This document shows positions 57,513 through 64,000 of a stretch of DNA of 64,000 nt, piece by piece. Positions within the stretch are counted from its first letter, which is position 1; every line of letters begins with the position of its first letter. The notes under the pieces were generated by a model. The model was not told the DNA's origin. It ran no database searches and saw nothing but the letters and a program-made list of their open reading frames with translations. The DNA is from Brachybacterium sp042666875 (GTDB lineage: Bacteria; Actinomycetota; Actinomycetes; Actinomycetales; Dermabacteraceae): the NCBI RefSeq assembly GCF_042666875.1, contig NZ_JBHTCX010000002.1, positions 310,001 to 374,000 on the forward strand, given 5' to 3'. Made by a program: the position numbers and the translations under genes.

Positions 57513-58427
57513 TCAGATCAGCGCTGCGGTGCTGGAGCGCTTGTTGGTCTCGGCGACCAGGGCGTCGCGCACGGCGCTGACGGCCGGGATCGACTGGGCG
57601 CCGCGACGGTTGATCAGGCCGATCATCCGCGTATCCAGATCCGGCAGCGCCCGCACCACCACGTCCTGCGTCGGGGCCGCCTCCAGTGCCGTCTCCGGCA
57701 TCAGGGCGACCCCGCCACCGTGCATGATCAGCCGTTGGACCACGGTCGAGTCGTCGCTGGAGTGGCGCACCTTCGGTACGAATCCTGCCCGACGGGCGCT
57801 GGAGAGCATGTTCGCCCGGCACCGCTCGCAGCCGGCGATCCACGGGTCCTCGGAGAGGTCGGCCAGGGTCAGGTCGGGGTCCTCGGCGCGCGGGTGGTCG
57901 CGGGGGAGGACGGCCATCACGCGGTCCTCCATCAGCGGGGTCCACTCCAGGGTGCCCTCGGCATCGATGTCGCTGCAGGGGTAGCGGAACACCAGCGCCA
58001 GGTCGAGGTCGCCCTCGCGCAGCGCGGCGACGGCGTCCGGGGGCTCGAGCTCGTCGAAGGTGACGTCCAGATCCGGCGCGGTCTCCTGGAGGTGCGCCAG
58101 CACCGGCGGCAGCAGCACCGCGGCGGCCGACGGGAAGGTCCCGAACTTCACCGTGCCGCGACGCAGTGCGGTGATGTCGGCGAGCTCCTCCTCCGCGGCG
58201 TGCAGCTGGGCCGCGATCGCCTCGGCGTGTGCGGACAGACGTCGGCCCGCCTCCGTGGGCGTGATCCCGGAGGAGGAGCGCAGCAGCAGCTGGGTGCCGA
58301 CCTCCTTCTCCAGGGCGGCGAGGTGCTGGGAGACCGCGGGCTGGGTCCATCCCAGCTCACGGGCGCCGGCGCCGATCGAGCCGTTGCGCACCACGGTGCG
58401 GAAGATGAGCAGCCGTCGAGGGTCCAT
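57513..58427 (-). CDS. LysR family regulator with a CxxC motif, divergent from ohr
   Basis: A 304-residue LysR regulator. The N-terminal winged helix (about 3-62, with NGSIGAGARELGWTQPAVSQ) is intact, followed by the two-lobed effector domain. The effector domain carries C151 and the pair C200/C203 in WIAGCERC, numerically near the peroxidatic Cys of OxyR, although many actinobacterial LysR proteins share this motif. The ATG is six bases after TACCAT with no ribosome binding site. It is divergent from a small gene coupled to ohr, so it may control peroxide defence; this is inference. Confidence 0.85.
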   Translation of the reverse strand: MDPRRLLIFRTVVRNGSIGAGARELGWTQPAVSQHLAALEKEVGTQLLLRSSSGITPTEAGRRLSAHAEAIAAQLHAAEEELADITALRRGTVKFGTFPSAAAVLLPPVLAHLQETAPDLDVTFDELEPPDAVAALREGDLDLALVFRYPCSDIDAEGTLEWTPLMEDRVMAVLPRDHPRAEDPDLTLADLSEDPWIAGCERCRANMLSSARRAGFVPKVRHSSDDSTVVQRLIMHGGGVALMPETALEAAPTQDVVVRALPDLDTRMIGLINRRGAQSIPAVSAVRDALVAETNKRSSTAALI

Positions 58428-58433
58428 GCTTCC

Positions 58434-58439
58434 ATGGTA
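58434..58439 (-). promoter_or_regulatory. -10 element of the LysR gene (leaderless)
   Basis: TACCAT on the minus strand, six bases before the ATG at 58427. Confidence 0.5.
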
Positions 58440-58451
58440 GGCACTCGTCGC

Positions 58452-58462
58452 AAGCAGTGCTT
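58452..58462. promoter_or_regulatory. Palindrome between the LysR gene and the ohr unit
   Basis: AAGCAGTGCTT is a perfect odd palindrome between the -10 of the LysR gene and TATGAC (58462-58467), the possible -10 of the small gene. It is a candidate LysR operator. Confidence 0.5.
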
Positions 58463-58472
58463 ATGACTTTGT

Positions 58473-58658
58473 GTGATGTGCGCGGACGGTGCTCGCGACG
58501 GCAGCGGTCTCGCCGGCCCCGAGGAGGCCCGAGACCTGATCTCGACCCTGCAGGAGCTCACGCGCAGCATGCGTGCGCTCACCGCCCCCGATTCTCCCGG
58601 CGAACCCGCCGGGGCCACCCGCCGGCCCGGCTCGGCGACAGCGAAGGAGACATCATGA
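58473..58658 (+). CDS. Small protein of unknown function, translationally coupled to ohr
   Basis: A 61-residue frame from a GTG (an ATG follows as the next codon) to a TGA that overlaps the ATG of ohr by four bases (ATGA). About 80% of its third positions are G or C, as in real genes here. The middle has an amphipathic helix (ARDLISTLQELTRSMRAL), flanked by Gly/Ser and Pro-rich ends; the only cysteine is C3. TATGAC lies five bases before the GTG, so a leaderless start is likely. It fills the space between the LysR gene and ohr. No family was recognised. Confidence 0.55.
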   Translation: MMCADGARDGSGLAGPEEARDLISTLQELTRSMRALTAPDSPGEPAGATRRPGSATAKETS

Positions 58659-59077
58659 AGGCCCTCTACACCGCAGAGGCTCTCTCGACCGGCACGGGCC
58701 GTGACGGTCACGTCCGCACGCTCGAGGGCACGGTCGATCTCGACATGGCGACTCCCACCGAGATGGGCGGTTCGGGCAACGGGGCCAACCCCGAGCAGCT
58801 GTTCGCCGCCGGCTACGCCGCCTGCTTCCACTCGGCCCTGAACCTGGTGGCAGGCAAGGCCAAGGCCGACGTCAGCGACTCCACCGTCGGCGGCCGCGTC
58901 CAGATCGGCCCGGACGACAAGGGCGGGTTCCAGCTCGCCGTCCAGCTCGAGGTCGTCATCCCGAACCTTCCCCACGACCAGGCGCAGGAGCTCGCCGACG
59001 CCGCCCACCAGGTGTGCCCGTACTCCAACGCCACCCGCGGGAACATCGAGGTCACGGTCACCGTCTCGGACGACTGA
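58655..59077 (+). CDS. ohr: Organic hydroperoxide resistance protein (Ohr)
   Basis: A 140-residue Ohr/OsmC-family thiol peroxidase that reduces organic hydroperoxides using lipoylated partners. The two catalytic cysteines lie in GYAACFHSAL (about 60) and HQVCPYSNATRG (about 124), and the conserved Arg/Glu framework is in place. The start KALYTAEALSTGTGRDGHV is typical. AAGGAGA precedes the ATG. Its start overlaps the stop of the upstream small gene. Ohr is usually controlled by MarR-type OhrR; here a LysR gene is the neighbour instead. Confidence 0.95.
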   Translation: MKALYTAEALSTGTGRDGHVRTLEGTVDLDMATPTEMGGSGNGANPEQLFAAGYAACFHSALNLVAGKAKADVSDSTVGGRVQIGPDDKGGFQLAVQLEVVIPNLPHDQAQELADAAHQVCPYSNATRGNIEVTVTVSDD

Positions 59078-59198
59078 GCAGCGCTCGTCGTCGTCCATCG
59101 CCTCGTGGTGCGAGGAATCCGCGTCGTCCGGAGCCGCCACACAGGACAATGAGCGCGGGCGCCCGGAATCGCACGGGTCGAAGGGAGGGTGGTGGATC

Positions 59199-59621
59199 GT
59201 GGCCGGCTCGCACGACGGCCCGGGGCCCTCGGTGCTCGAGGTCCGGTACGGGACCGCCCGACCGCGGCGCACGAGCCTGTGGATCATCGCCCTCGGGGCG
59301 CTGCTCGGGGCGGGTTCCTCGGTCCTGCTCGAACTCGGCCTGGGCGCGATGTGCGGCGTGCTCGTGTGGGCCGGTGCCCTGATGCTCGCTGATCGCCGTC
59401 TCGCTCGCGCTCGGTTCTTCCTCCCGGCGGCAGCGGTCGCCTATGCGGCAGCGCTGATGTGGCCGTTGCTGCCGGCGATCGTCTCCAGCCCTGAGTCCGT
59501 GCTGTCGGTGTTCACGTGGGTCTATGCACTGGCGTACTCGTGGGTCAACGGGCTGCTGCTGGGCGCGGCCACGCTCGTCGTCATCCTCCTCTGGTTCGTC
59601 CGGCACGGTCGCCTTCGGTGA
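59199..59621 (+). CDS. Small membrane protein of unknown function
   Basis: A 140-residue protein with four predicted membrane helices (about 27-45, 48-66, 72-92 and 105-135) and a short basic C-terminus. No family was recognised. The start is a GTG with GGGAGGG upstream. It converges on a methyltransferase gene. The 120-base spacer that follows has no clear terminator. Confidence 0.7.
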   Translation: MAGSHDGPGPSVLEVRYGTARPRRTSLWIIALGALLGAGSSVLLELGLGAMCGVLVWAGALMLADRRLARARFFLPAAAVAYAAALMWPLLPAIVSSPESVLSVFTWVYALAYSWVNGLLLGAATLVVILLWFVRHGRLR

Positions 59622-59741
59622 ACCGGGCCGGGGGCACGTGGTCAGCCTGATAGTCGCGGGTGGATCGCCGCATGTCACCGTTCCGGCGGGGGGAGCGATG
59701 CTTGCCTGAACTTGAGCGTGGCCGGGTCAGTCCAATGCCGG

Positions 59742-60494
59742 TCAGCGGCGCGCGCGCAGCAGATGGCGTGTGGAGTGGGCGACGAACGAGCCGTCGCGGC
59801 GGATGATCCGGTCCATGGCGGTGAGTCGCTCGCGGTAACGGTCGACGTCGAAGTCGGGCACCCACCACACGCATTTGCGCAGGATCCACACCACGGCACC
59901 GACGTCGAAGAACTCCATCCGCAGTCGCGCGGTGCGCAGCTCGGTCACCTCGAGCCCGGCGGCCTCCGCAGCCGCGGCCTCATCGTCGGGATGCCTGCTG
60001 CGGCGCTGCTGATCTGTGGTCGGCCCGATGAAGTGCTCGATGAGCTCGAACGCCGACTCGGGGCCGACATGCTGGGCCAGGTACTCGCCGCCCGGCGTGA
60101 GCACACGGGCAATCTCGTCCCAGGCCGGGCGGACCGGGTGCCGTGAGGTGACCAGGTCCGCTGCGGCCGCGGGCAGGGGTATCGGTCCTTCGGGTGCAGT
60201 CTCGTGGACGTGGACCGCTCGCGGCTCCAGCAGGGCACGGGCCGCGGCGGCGTTGGGCGGCCACGATTCAGTGGCATGCTGGGTCGTTGCCAGCCGTGGA
60301 CACCGTGCCAGAACTTCGCCGCCGCCGGTGTCGAGGTCGATCGCCGTGCCGGCCGAGGCCACCGCTTGGGCGAGCTGTTGTACGTAGCGCCAGGGCGGCC
60401 GCTCCTCGGTGGCTCTCCCGTCGAGGTAGTCGAAACCCCAACCGCCCACATCGGCGGCGGCGGCCTCAACGATGAGCTGTTCGGCGGGGCGCAT
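59742..60494 (-). CDS. SAM-dependent methyltransferase
   Basis: A 250-residue class I methyltransferase-like protein. The SAM-binding motif I is IDLDTGGGEVLARCP (about 50-64), motif II/III lies around LPLPAAAADLVTSRH and motif IV-V in EIARVLTPGGEYLAQHVG. It resembles the 23S rRNA/arsenite-type methyltransferase-like group of COG2226 and many actinobacterial proteins of unknown target. The ATG is six bases after CATCAT on the minus strand without a ribosome binding site. It is divergent from a lipoprotein gene. Confidence 0.82.
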   Translation of the reverse strand: MRPAEQLIVEAAAADVGGWGFDYLDGRATEERPPWRYVQQLAQAVASAGTAIDLDTGGGEVLARCPRLATTQHATESWPPNAAAARALLEPRAVHVHETAPEGPIPLPAAAADLVTSRHPVRPAWDEIARVLTPGGEYLAQHVGPESAFELIEHFIGPTTDQQRRSRHPDDEAAAAEAAGLEVTELRTARLRMEFFDVGAVVWILRKCVWWVPDFDVDRYRERLTAMDRIIRRDGSFVAHSTRHLLRARR

Positions 60495-60500
60495 GGAGTC

Positions 60501-60506
60501 ATGATG
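60501..60506 (-). promoter_or_regulatory. -10 element of the methyltransferase gene (leaderless)
   Basis: CATCAT on the minus strand, six bases before the ATG at 60494; weaker than the TANNNT examples. Confidence 0.35.
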
Positions 60507-60512
60507 CCTCAC

Positions 60513-60532
60513 GGCCCCGCCATGCTGGGGCC
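60513..60532. other. Hairpin in a divergent spacer
   Basis: GGCCCC-N8-GGGGCC between the methyltransferase and lipoprotein genes. Its role is unclear; it may be a protein-binding site or leader hairpin. Confidence 0.4.
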
Positions 60533-60679
60533 ATGGGGGCGCAGTGCACGAGGGCCGACGGGGGAGGGGAGTTCTCCCCATCGCGGGTCGGGCGGATCCG
60601 ACATACCGTTCATGACGTCCACAACAGCGCCGGCGCACGACGAGAGCTCGAGGCCCGGCACGACCTCATGGAGGAACCC

Positions 60680-61390
60680 GTGACCCGCTCGATCTTCACC
60701 CGCAGCGCCGCCGCCGGCGCGCTCGCCCTGTTCGCCCTGTCCGCCTGCGGCGGCTCTCCCGAGGAGGCTGCCGAGGGGGACGCCCCCGCCGTCGAGGAGG
60801 AGGCTCCCGCGGCGGAGGTCGACGCCTCCGACGGCGGCGGCGAGGCCGACGAGAGCGAGCCCAAGGCCGACGAGGCCGACGAGAGCGAGGCCGAGGAGGG
60901 CGAGGCCGACGAGGACACCGGCTCCGCCCCGGCCGGCGAGTCCGTCGAGGTGCCGATCGACGAGACCTTCACCGATGAGGAGACCGGAGACGAGATCACC
61001 GTCATCTCCGCCATGCGCGACATGCCCTCCGAGCACGACTCGATCTACATCGAGGAGGGCGGCGAGGTCCTCTACCTGCAGATCGAGGTCACGCCCGGCG
61101 AGGAGTTCGGCGGCGTCGTCTCCATGCGTGACTTCTTCATCCAGTACGGGGACGAGGAGGAGAACGCGAAGAGCTCCCTGGGCGAGGAGATCTCCGAGGC
61201 CGGCTACACCGAGTTCGAGAGGGCCCCGCGCCGCGATGGTGCCACGGAGCCGGCGTGGATCGGCTTCACGGTCGAGGGTGAGCGCCAGGAGTCCTACACC
61301 GCCGCATACGTGCGACCGGAGACGGAGATCCTCGGCGAGGACGAGACCATCCCGGAGTTCCGCCACGAGTTCGAGATCCCCGCGCCCTGA
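60680..61390 (+). CDS. Lipoprotein with DUF4352-like domain
   Basis: A 236-residue exported lipoprotein. The signal FTRSAAAGALALFALSAC has a clear lipobox (LSAC, Cys near 24), followed by a very acidic, Ala/Glu/Asp-rich linker (about 30-90) and a beta-rich domain of about 140 residues (IDETFTDEETGDEITVISAM then GGEVLYLQIEVTPGEEFGG) that resembles telokin-like DUF4352 domains, which occur in many actinobacterial lipoproteins of unknown role. The GTG at 60680 has GGAGG six bases upstream; an in-frame ATG four codons earlier overlaps that site. It converges on the sensor kinase gene. Confidence 0.8.
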   Translation: MTRSIFTRSAAAGALALFALSACGGSPEEAAEGDAPAVEEEAPAAEVDASDGGGEADESEPKADEADESEAEEGEADEDTGSAPAGESVEVPIDETFTDEETGDEITVISAMRDMPSEHDSIYIEEGGEVLYLQIEVTPGEEFGGVVSMRDFFIQYGDEEENAKSSLGEEISEAGYTEFERAPRRDGATEPAWIGFTVEGERQESYTAAYVRPETEILGEDETIPEFRHEFEIPAP

Positions 61391-61397
61391 GCCGGTC

Positions 61398-62312
61398 TCA
61401 TCCGCTCGTCGGGCGCGGGATGCTCACGCCGATCTCCACGGTGCCGGCCTCCCGGTCCTGGGCGGCAGCCACGCTGCCGCCCAGGTGCTCGGCCAGCACC
61501 TGCACGATCGATAGGCCCAGCCCGCTGGTGCGCCCGGAGCGGGAGCGGTCCGCCGTGTAGAAGCGTTCGAACAGCCGCTCGGCATCGATCTCGGTGCCGG
61601 GCGGGACGCCGTTGCGAACGCGGATCTCGAGGCCATCACCAGCGCCGAGCACCTGGACCTGGACCCGGAGCAGCTCCCGGCCGTGCTGGACAGCGTTGCG
61701 GACGAGATTCTGCACGATCCGGGTCAGCTTCTCCCGATCTGTCTCGACCACCAGAGCAGCCGGCGGATCGTAGTCGACCTCCATGCCCGCGCCCTCGATC
61801 TCGGCCGTCATCCCCAGCAGGCACTCGGCGATCAGGACGCCGACGTCGACGGGCTCGAGGTCCAGCGCCGGCTCCGCATCGAGCAGGTACGCGTACTCGT
61901 AGAGCCGGTCCACGAGCGTGCCCAGCTCCGCGGTCTGCCGCTGGGCCACGGCCAGCTGCGCCCGCTGCTCCTCGTCGAGAGTGCTGCGCTCCAGCAGCTG
62001 AAGATAGCCCCGCACCGTGGTGAGCGGAGTGCGCAGGTCGTGGGAGATGTCCGCGATGAACGAGCGGATCCTGCGCTCCTCGACGCGGGTGCGGGTCGAG
62101 GCGGCCTGCGCCTGGCGCACTGTCTCGTTGACCTGGGCAGCCAGTGACTCCAGCTGCGGCACCACCAGGGAGAGCGTCACGGAGCTGTGCGCACCCTCGC
62201 CCCGCTGCCGCTCCAGCTGCCGGCGCACCGCGCGGATCTGCCGCAGCACGATCACCAGGTATGCGGCGGTGAGAAACCACAGCACACCGAGGATCACGGC
62301 GAGGGCAATCAC
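61398..62312 (-). CDS. Sensor histidine kinase
   Basis: A 304-residue kinase with one membrane helix (about 1-24), a short linker coil, the phospho-acceptor region FIADISHDLRTPLTTVRG (His near 91) and a HATPase domain with N box (NLVRNAVQHG), G1/G2 (GLGLSIVQVL) and a short C-terminus. It lacks a large sensor domain, like the small kinases paired with bacitracin or lantibiotic ABC transporters. The start GTG at 62312 is preceded by GGGAG; an open frame to 62471 directly abuts the permease stop, but its residues are not coding-like. The response regulator is not in the window. It is likely part of the same unit as the ABC genes. Confidence 0.85.
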   Translation of the reverse strand: MIALAVILGVLWFLTAAYLVIVLRQIRAVRRQLERQRGEGAHSSVTLSLVVPQLESLAAQVNETVRQAQAASTRTRVEERRIRSFIADISHDLRTPLTTVRGYLQLLERSTLDEEQRAQLAVAQRQTAELGTLVDRLYEYAYLLDAEPALDLEPVDVGVLIAECLLGMTAEIEGAGMEVDYDPPAALVVETDREKLTRIVQNLVRNAVQHGRELLRVQVQVLGAGDGLEIRVRNGVPPGTEIDAERLFERFYTADRSRSGRTSGLGLSIVQVLAEHLGGSVAAAQDREAGTVEIGVSIPRPTSG

Positions 62313-62471
62313 GGCACTCCCGGGCGGTGAGGCTGGCTGGACAGGACGTCGCTGGGGCGGGCGCCAGCTTATGCGCACCGTGACGGCGCCCGGGGGAGGA
62401 ACGGTGGCCCGTGCGCAAGCCCCCGGGCACCCGGTTGCCTCGGGGTCGCGGGCGCGCGGCCCCGTATGCAC

Positions 62472-63254
62472 TCACTTCACGTCGGCCCTCCGGAAGATCA
62501 GCCAGGTCACCGCGCCCATCAGGGCGATGAACACGATCGACACCGCCACCGCGGCGAGCATCTCTGCGCCGCTGGAATCCGGTCCCGGCGAGTGCTCGGC
62601 GGAGAATGGCGTGAGTCGCACCAGGGCGTCCAGCCCGTCGACGTCGGCCGCGGTGGACGCCAGCAGATCCGCGACGAAGGACCACACGAATCCCGCCGCC
62701 ATCACCACCAGTGGACGCTGCAGCCAGATCGCCAGCGGCAGGCACACCGCGAGCTTCGCGGCCGTGAGGATCGCGCTGGTCAGCGTGATGGCGATGACGC
62801 TCGAGAGGGCCTCTGAGGTGAGCTCGCCGCTCTCGGTCAGCGCCAGCGAGAACGCCGTCGGGATGGCCGGAGCGAACTCCGCCCCGGTGGCTCGGCCGAC
62901 GAGGACGGCCAGGCCGTAGGGGAGAGACAGCGAGGCCACCAGCAACGCCGCGATGACGGTCTTGGAGGCGACGAACGCTCCGCGCCCGGAGGCCAGCAGG
63001 GCGTTGTGCACGGACTTCGTCTCGAACGGCTGGGAGATGGTGATCCCGTACAGCAGCGGGCCGAGCAGGGAGATCAGCAGGATGTCGCTGAGTCCCTGCA
63101 CGCCGTTGGCGGAGGCCGCTCCCAGGTCGCCGACGGCGAGCTGATGCTGCAGCCACGTGTAGAGGGCGGCGGCGATGGCGGCCGCCACCAGGCACAGGGC
63201 CGCGGTCGGGCTGTGGCGTAGGACGTAGAGGTCCGCGCGCAGCTGATTTGTCAT
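62472..63254 (-). CDS. ABC transporter permease, lantibiotic/bacitracin type
   Basis: A 260-residue membrane protein with six predicted helices (about 18-36, 50-72, 98-118, 150-170, 180-200 and 228-250). It has the layout of LanE/BcrB-type ABC-2 permeases, with the typical FETKSVHNALLASG segment after helix 2. It would export or detach a peptide antibiotic from the membrane. GGAGGAGA precedes the ATG at 63254, which overlaps the ATPase stop codon by four bases (ATGA). Confidence 0.85.
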   Translation of the reverse strand: MTNQLRADLYVLRHSPTAALCLVAAAIAAALYTWLQHQLAVGDLGAASANGVQGLSDILLISLLGPLLYGITISQPFETKSVHNALLASGRGAFVASKTVIAALLVASLSLPYGLAVLVGRATGAEFAPAIPTAFSLALTESGELTSEALSSVIAITLTSAILTAAKLAVCLPLAIWLQRPLVVMAAGFVWSFVADLLASTAADVDGLDALVRLTPFSAEHSPGPDSSGAEMLAAVAVSIVFIALMGAVTWLIFRRADVK

Positions 63255-64000
63255 GACCGGTCTCCTCCGATGACGGACAGGAAGAAGGATTCGAGGCTCT
63301 CGCCCTCGCGGGCGAGCCGGGTGAGCCACACATCGGCCGACACCAGCGTGCGAAGCACCTGCTCCGCCTGCTCGGCGTGGTGGGGCAGGCGCACCGTGCG
63401 ATCGGGCATCACGCGCGGATCGGCTTCCGGGAACTCGCGCTCGAGCACCGTGACCAGGCGTTCGGTGTCCTCCGCGGCGAGTTCCAGGTACTGCTGGGTC
63501 TGCGCCTCGAGCTCGTCGAGGGTGAGAGTCATCCGCACCTCGCCGGCCTCGACGATGATGTAGTCGCTCGCGGTCTGGAACAGCTCGGGCAGGTTGTGGC
63601 TGGAGATCAGCACGGTGATCCCGCGCTCGGTGGCCAGATCGCGCACGAGACGTCGCACCTCGACGACTCCGAGGGGATCCAGCCCGTTGACCGGCTCGTC
63701 CAGCACCAGCAGCTCCGGATCGGCGATCAGGGCAAGAGCGATCCCCAGGCGCTGCCGCATGCCGAGCGAGAAATCTTTGACCCTCTTGCGGCCGGTCTCG
63801 CCGAGGCCGACGAGTTCGAGCAGCTCGCCTTCGCGGTCACCGCCGGGGACGCCGCGCATCAGGCGGTGCAGGTGCATGTTCTGCCGCGCCGTCATGCCGC
63901 CGTGGAGGCTGGGAGCCTCGATGAGGGTGCCGATCCGGGCGAGGTCCTCCTGCTGCGGGGTGTCCTGGCCCGAGCCGAACAGCTCGATGGCTCCGCTGGT
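63251..64000 (-). CDS. ABC transporter ATP-binding protein, lantibiotic/bacitracin type (5' end missing)
   Basis: The gene enters from the right edge, so the start and Walker A lie outside; 249 codons are present. Visible are the signature FSLGMRQRLGIALAL, Walker B LLVLDEPVNGLD and the switch histidine in LISSHNL. The ending is the small C-terminal domain of BcrA/LanF-type ATPases (AREGESLESFFLSVIG). Together with the permease and the sensor kinase downstream it forms a peptide-antibiotic detoxification module. The stop codon overlaps the permease start (ATGA). Confidence 0.88.
   Translation of the reverse strand, partial: TSGAIELFGSGQDTPQQEDLARIGTLIEAPSLHGGMTARQNMHLHRLMRGVPGGDREGELLELVGLGETGRKRVKDFSLGMRQRLGIALALIADPELLVLDEPVNGLDPLGVVEVRRLVRDLATERGITVLISSHNLPELFQTASDYIIVEAGEVRMTLTLDELEAQTQQYLELAAEDTERLVTVLEREFPEADPRVMPDRTVRLPHHAEQAEQVLRTLVSADVWLTRLAREGESLESFFLSVIGGDRS

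Overview
The window is high-GC (about 70%) DNA with strongly C/G-biased third codon positions, frequent GTG starts and many genes whose start codon sits 6-7 bases after a TANNNT hexamer. Together with ROK- and LacI-controlled xylose genes, a type II fructose bisphosphatase, a mycoredoxin-like fold and a GluQ synthetase, this points to an actinobacterium of the Micrococcales, most like Dermabacteraceae/Brachybacterium (inference, no database search possible). No tRNA, rRNA, CRISPR array, prophage or insertion sequence was recognised.

Positions 1-13,600 form a plant-polysaccharide locus: the tail of a sugar-binding lipoprotein, a GH42 beta-galactosidase, a YesL-like membrane protein, two alpha/beta hydrolases, an alpha-glucuronidase (GH67) and a CE7 acetyl xylan esterase divergent from a LacI regulator, then a ROK XylR-type regulator divergent from xylA, followed by xylB. 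None of the complete enzymes has an obvious signal peptide, so imported decorated oligosaccharides are probably trimmed in the cytoplasm and xylose is fed to the pentose phosphate pathway. Two perfect inverted repeats (8203-8222 and 10647-10667) are the likely operators.

Positions 13,600-27,100 are mostly housekeeping and accessory genes: MmcQ/YjbR, HtpX, an ATP-grasp enzyme, a sodium:solute symporter with a 42-residue small subunit, an aldo/keto reductase, an MFS exporter, glpX, a Nudix-type regulator, an M20 hydrolase and a pair of CNNM/CorC-type proteins behind a highly structured leader. Positions 27,500-36,500 hold envelope genes: an ABC exporter homologue whose ATPase motifs are all degenerate, UDP-glucose dehydrogenase, a very large YhgE/Pip protein and a secreted peptidoglycan-binding hydrolase.

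Positions 36,700-46,000 contain gluQ, a MerR regulator, a SpoIIM-like membrane protein, and then ppiA and a rhomboid protease, a pair that in Actinobacteria normally lies near oriC. After the rhomboid gene comes a 7-base tandem repeat of stop codons and about 700 bases of non-coding DNA carrying seven same-orientation DnaA-box-like sequences. Pcp and an Hsp20 with a HAIR-like element follow.

Positions 46,300-64,000 hold a heterodimeric ABC exporter operon, a GH13 enzyme, an esterase, an ArsR-type/serine hydrolase/membrane protein operon, a LysR regulator divergent from a previously overlooked small gene coupled to ohr, a lipoprotein, and the 3' part of a lantibiotic/bacitracin-type ABC transporter with a sensor kinase, cut by the window end. 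Recurrent themes are leaderless genes, very short tandem repeats in gene ends and spacers, and long imperfect intergenic hairpins.
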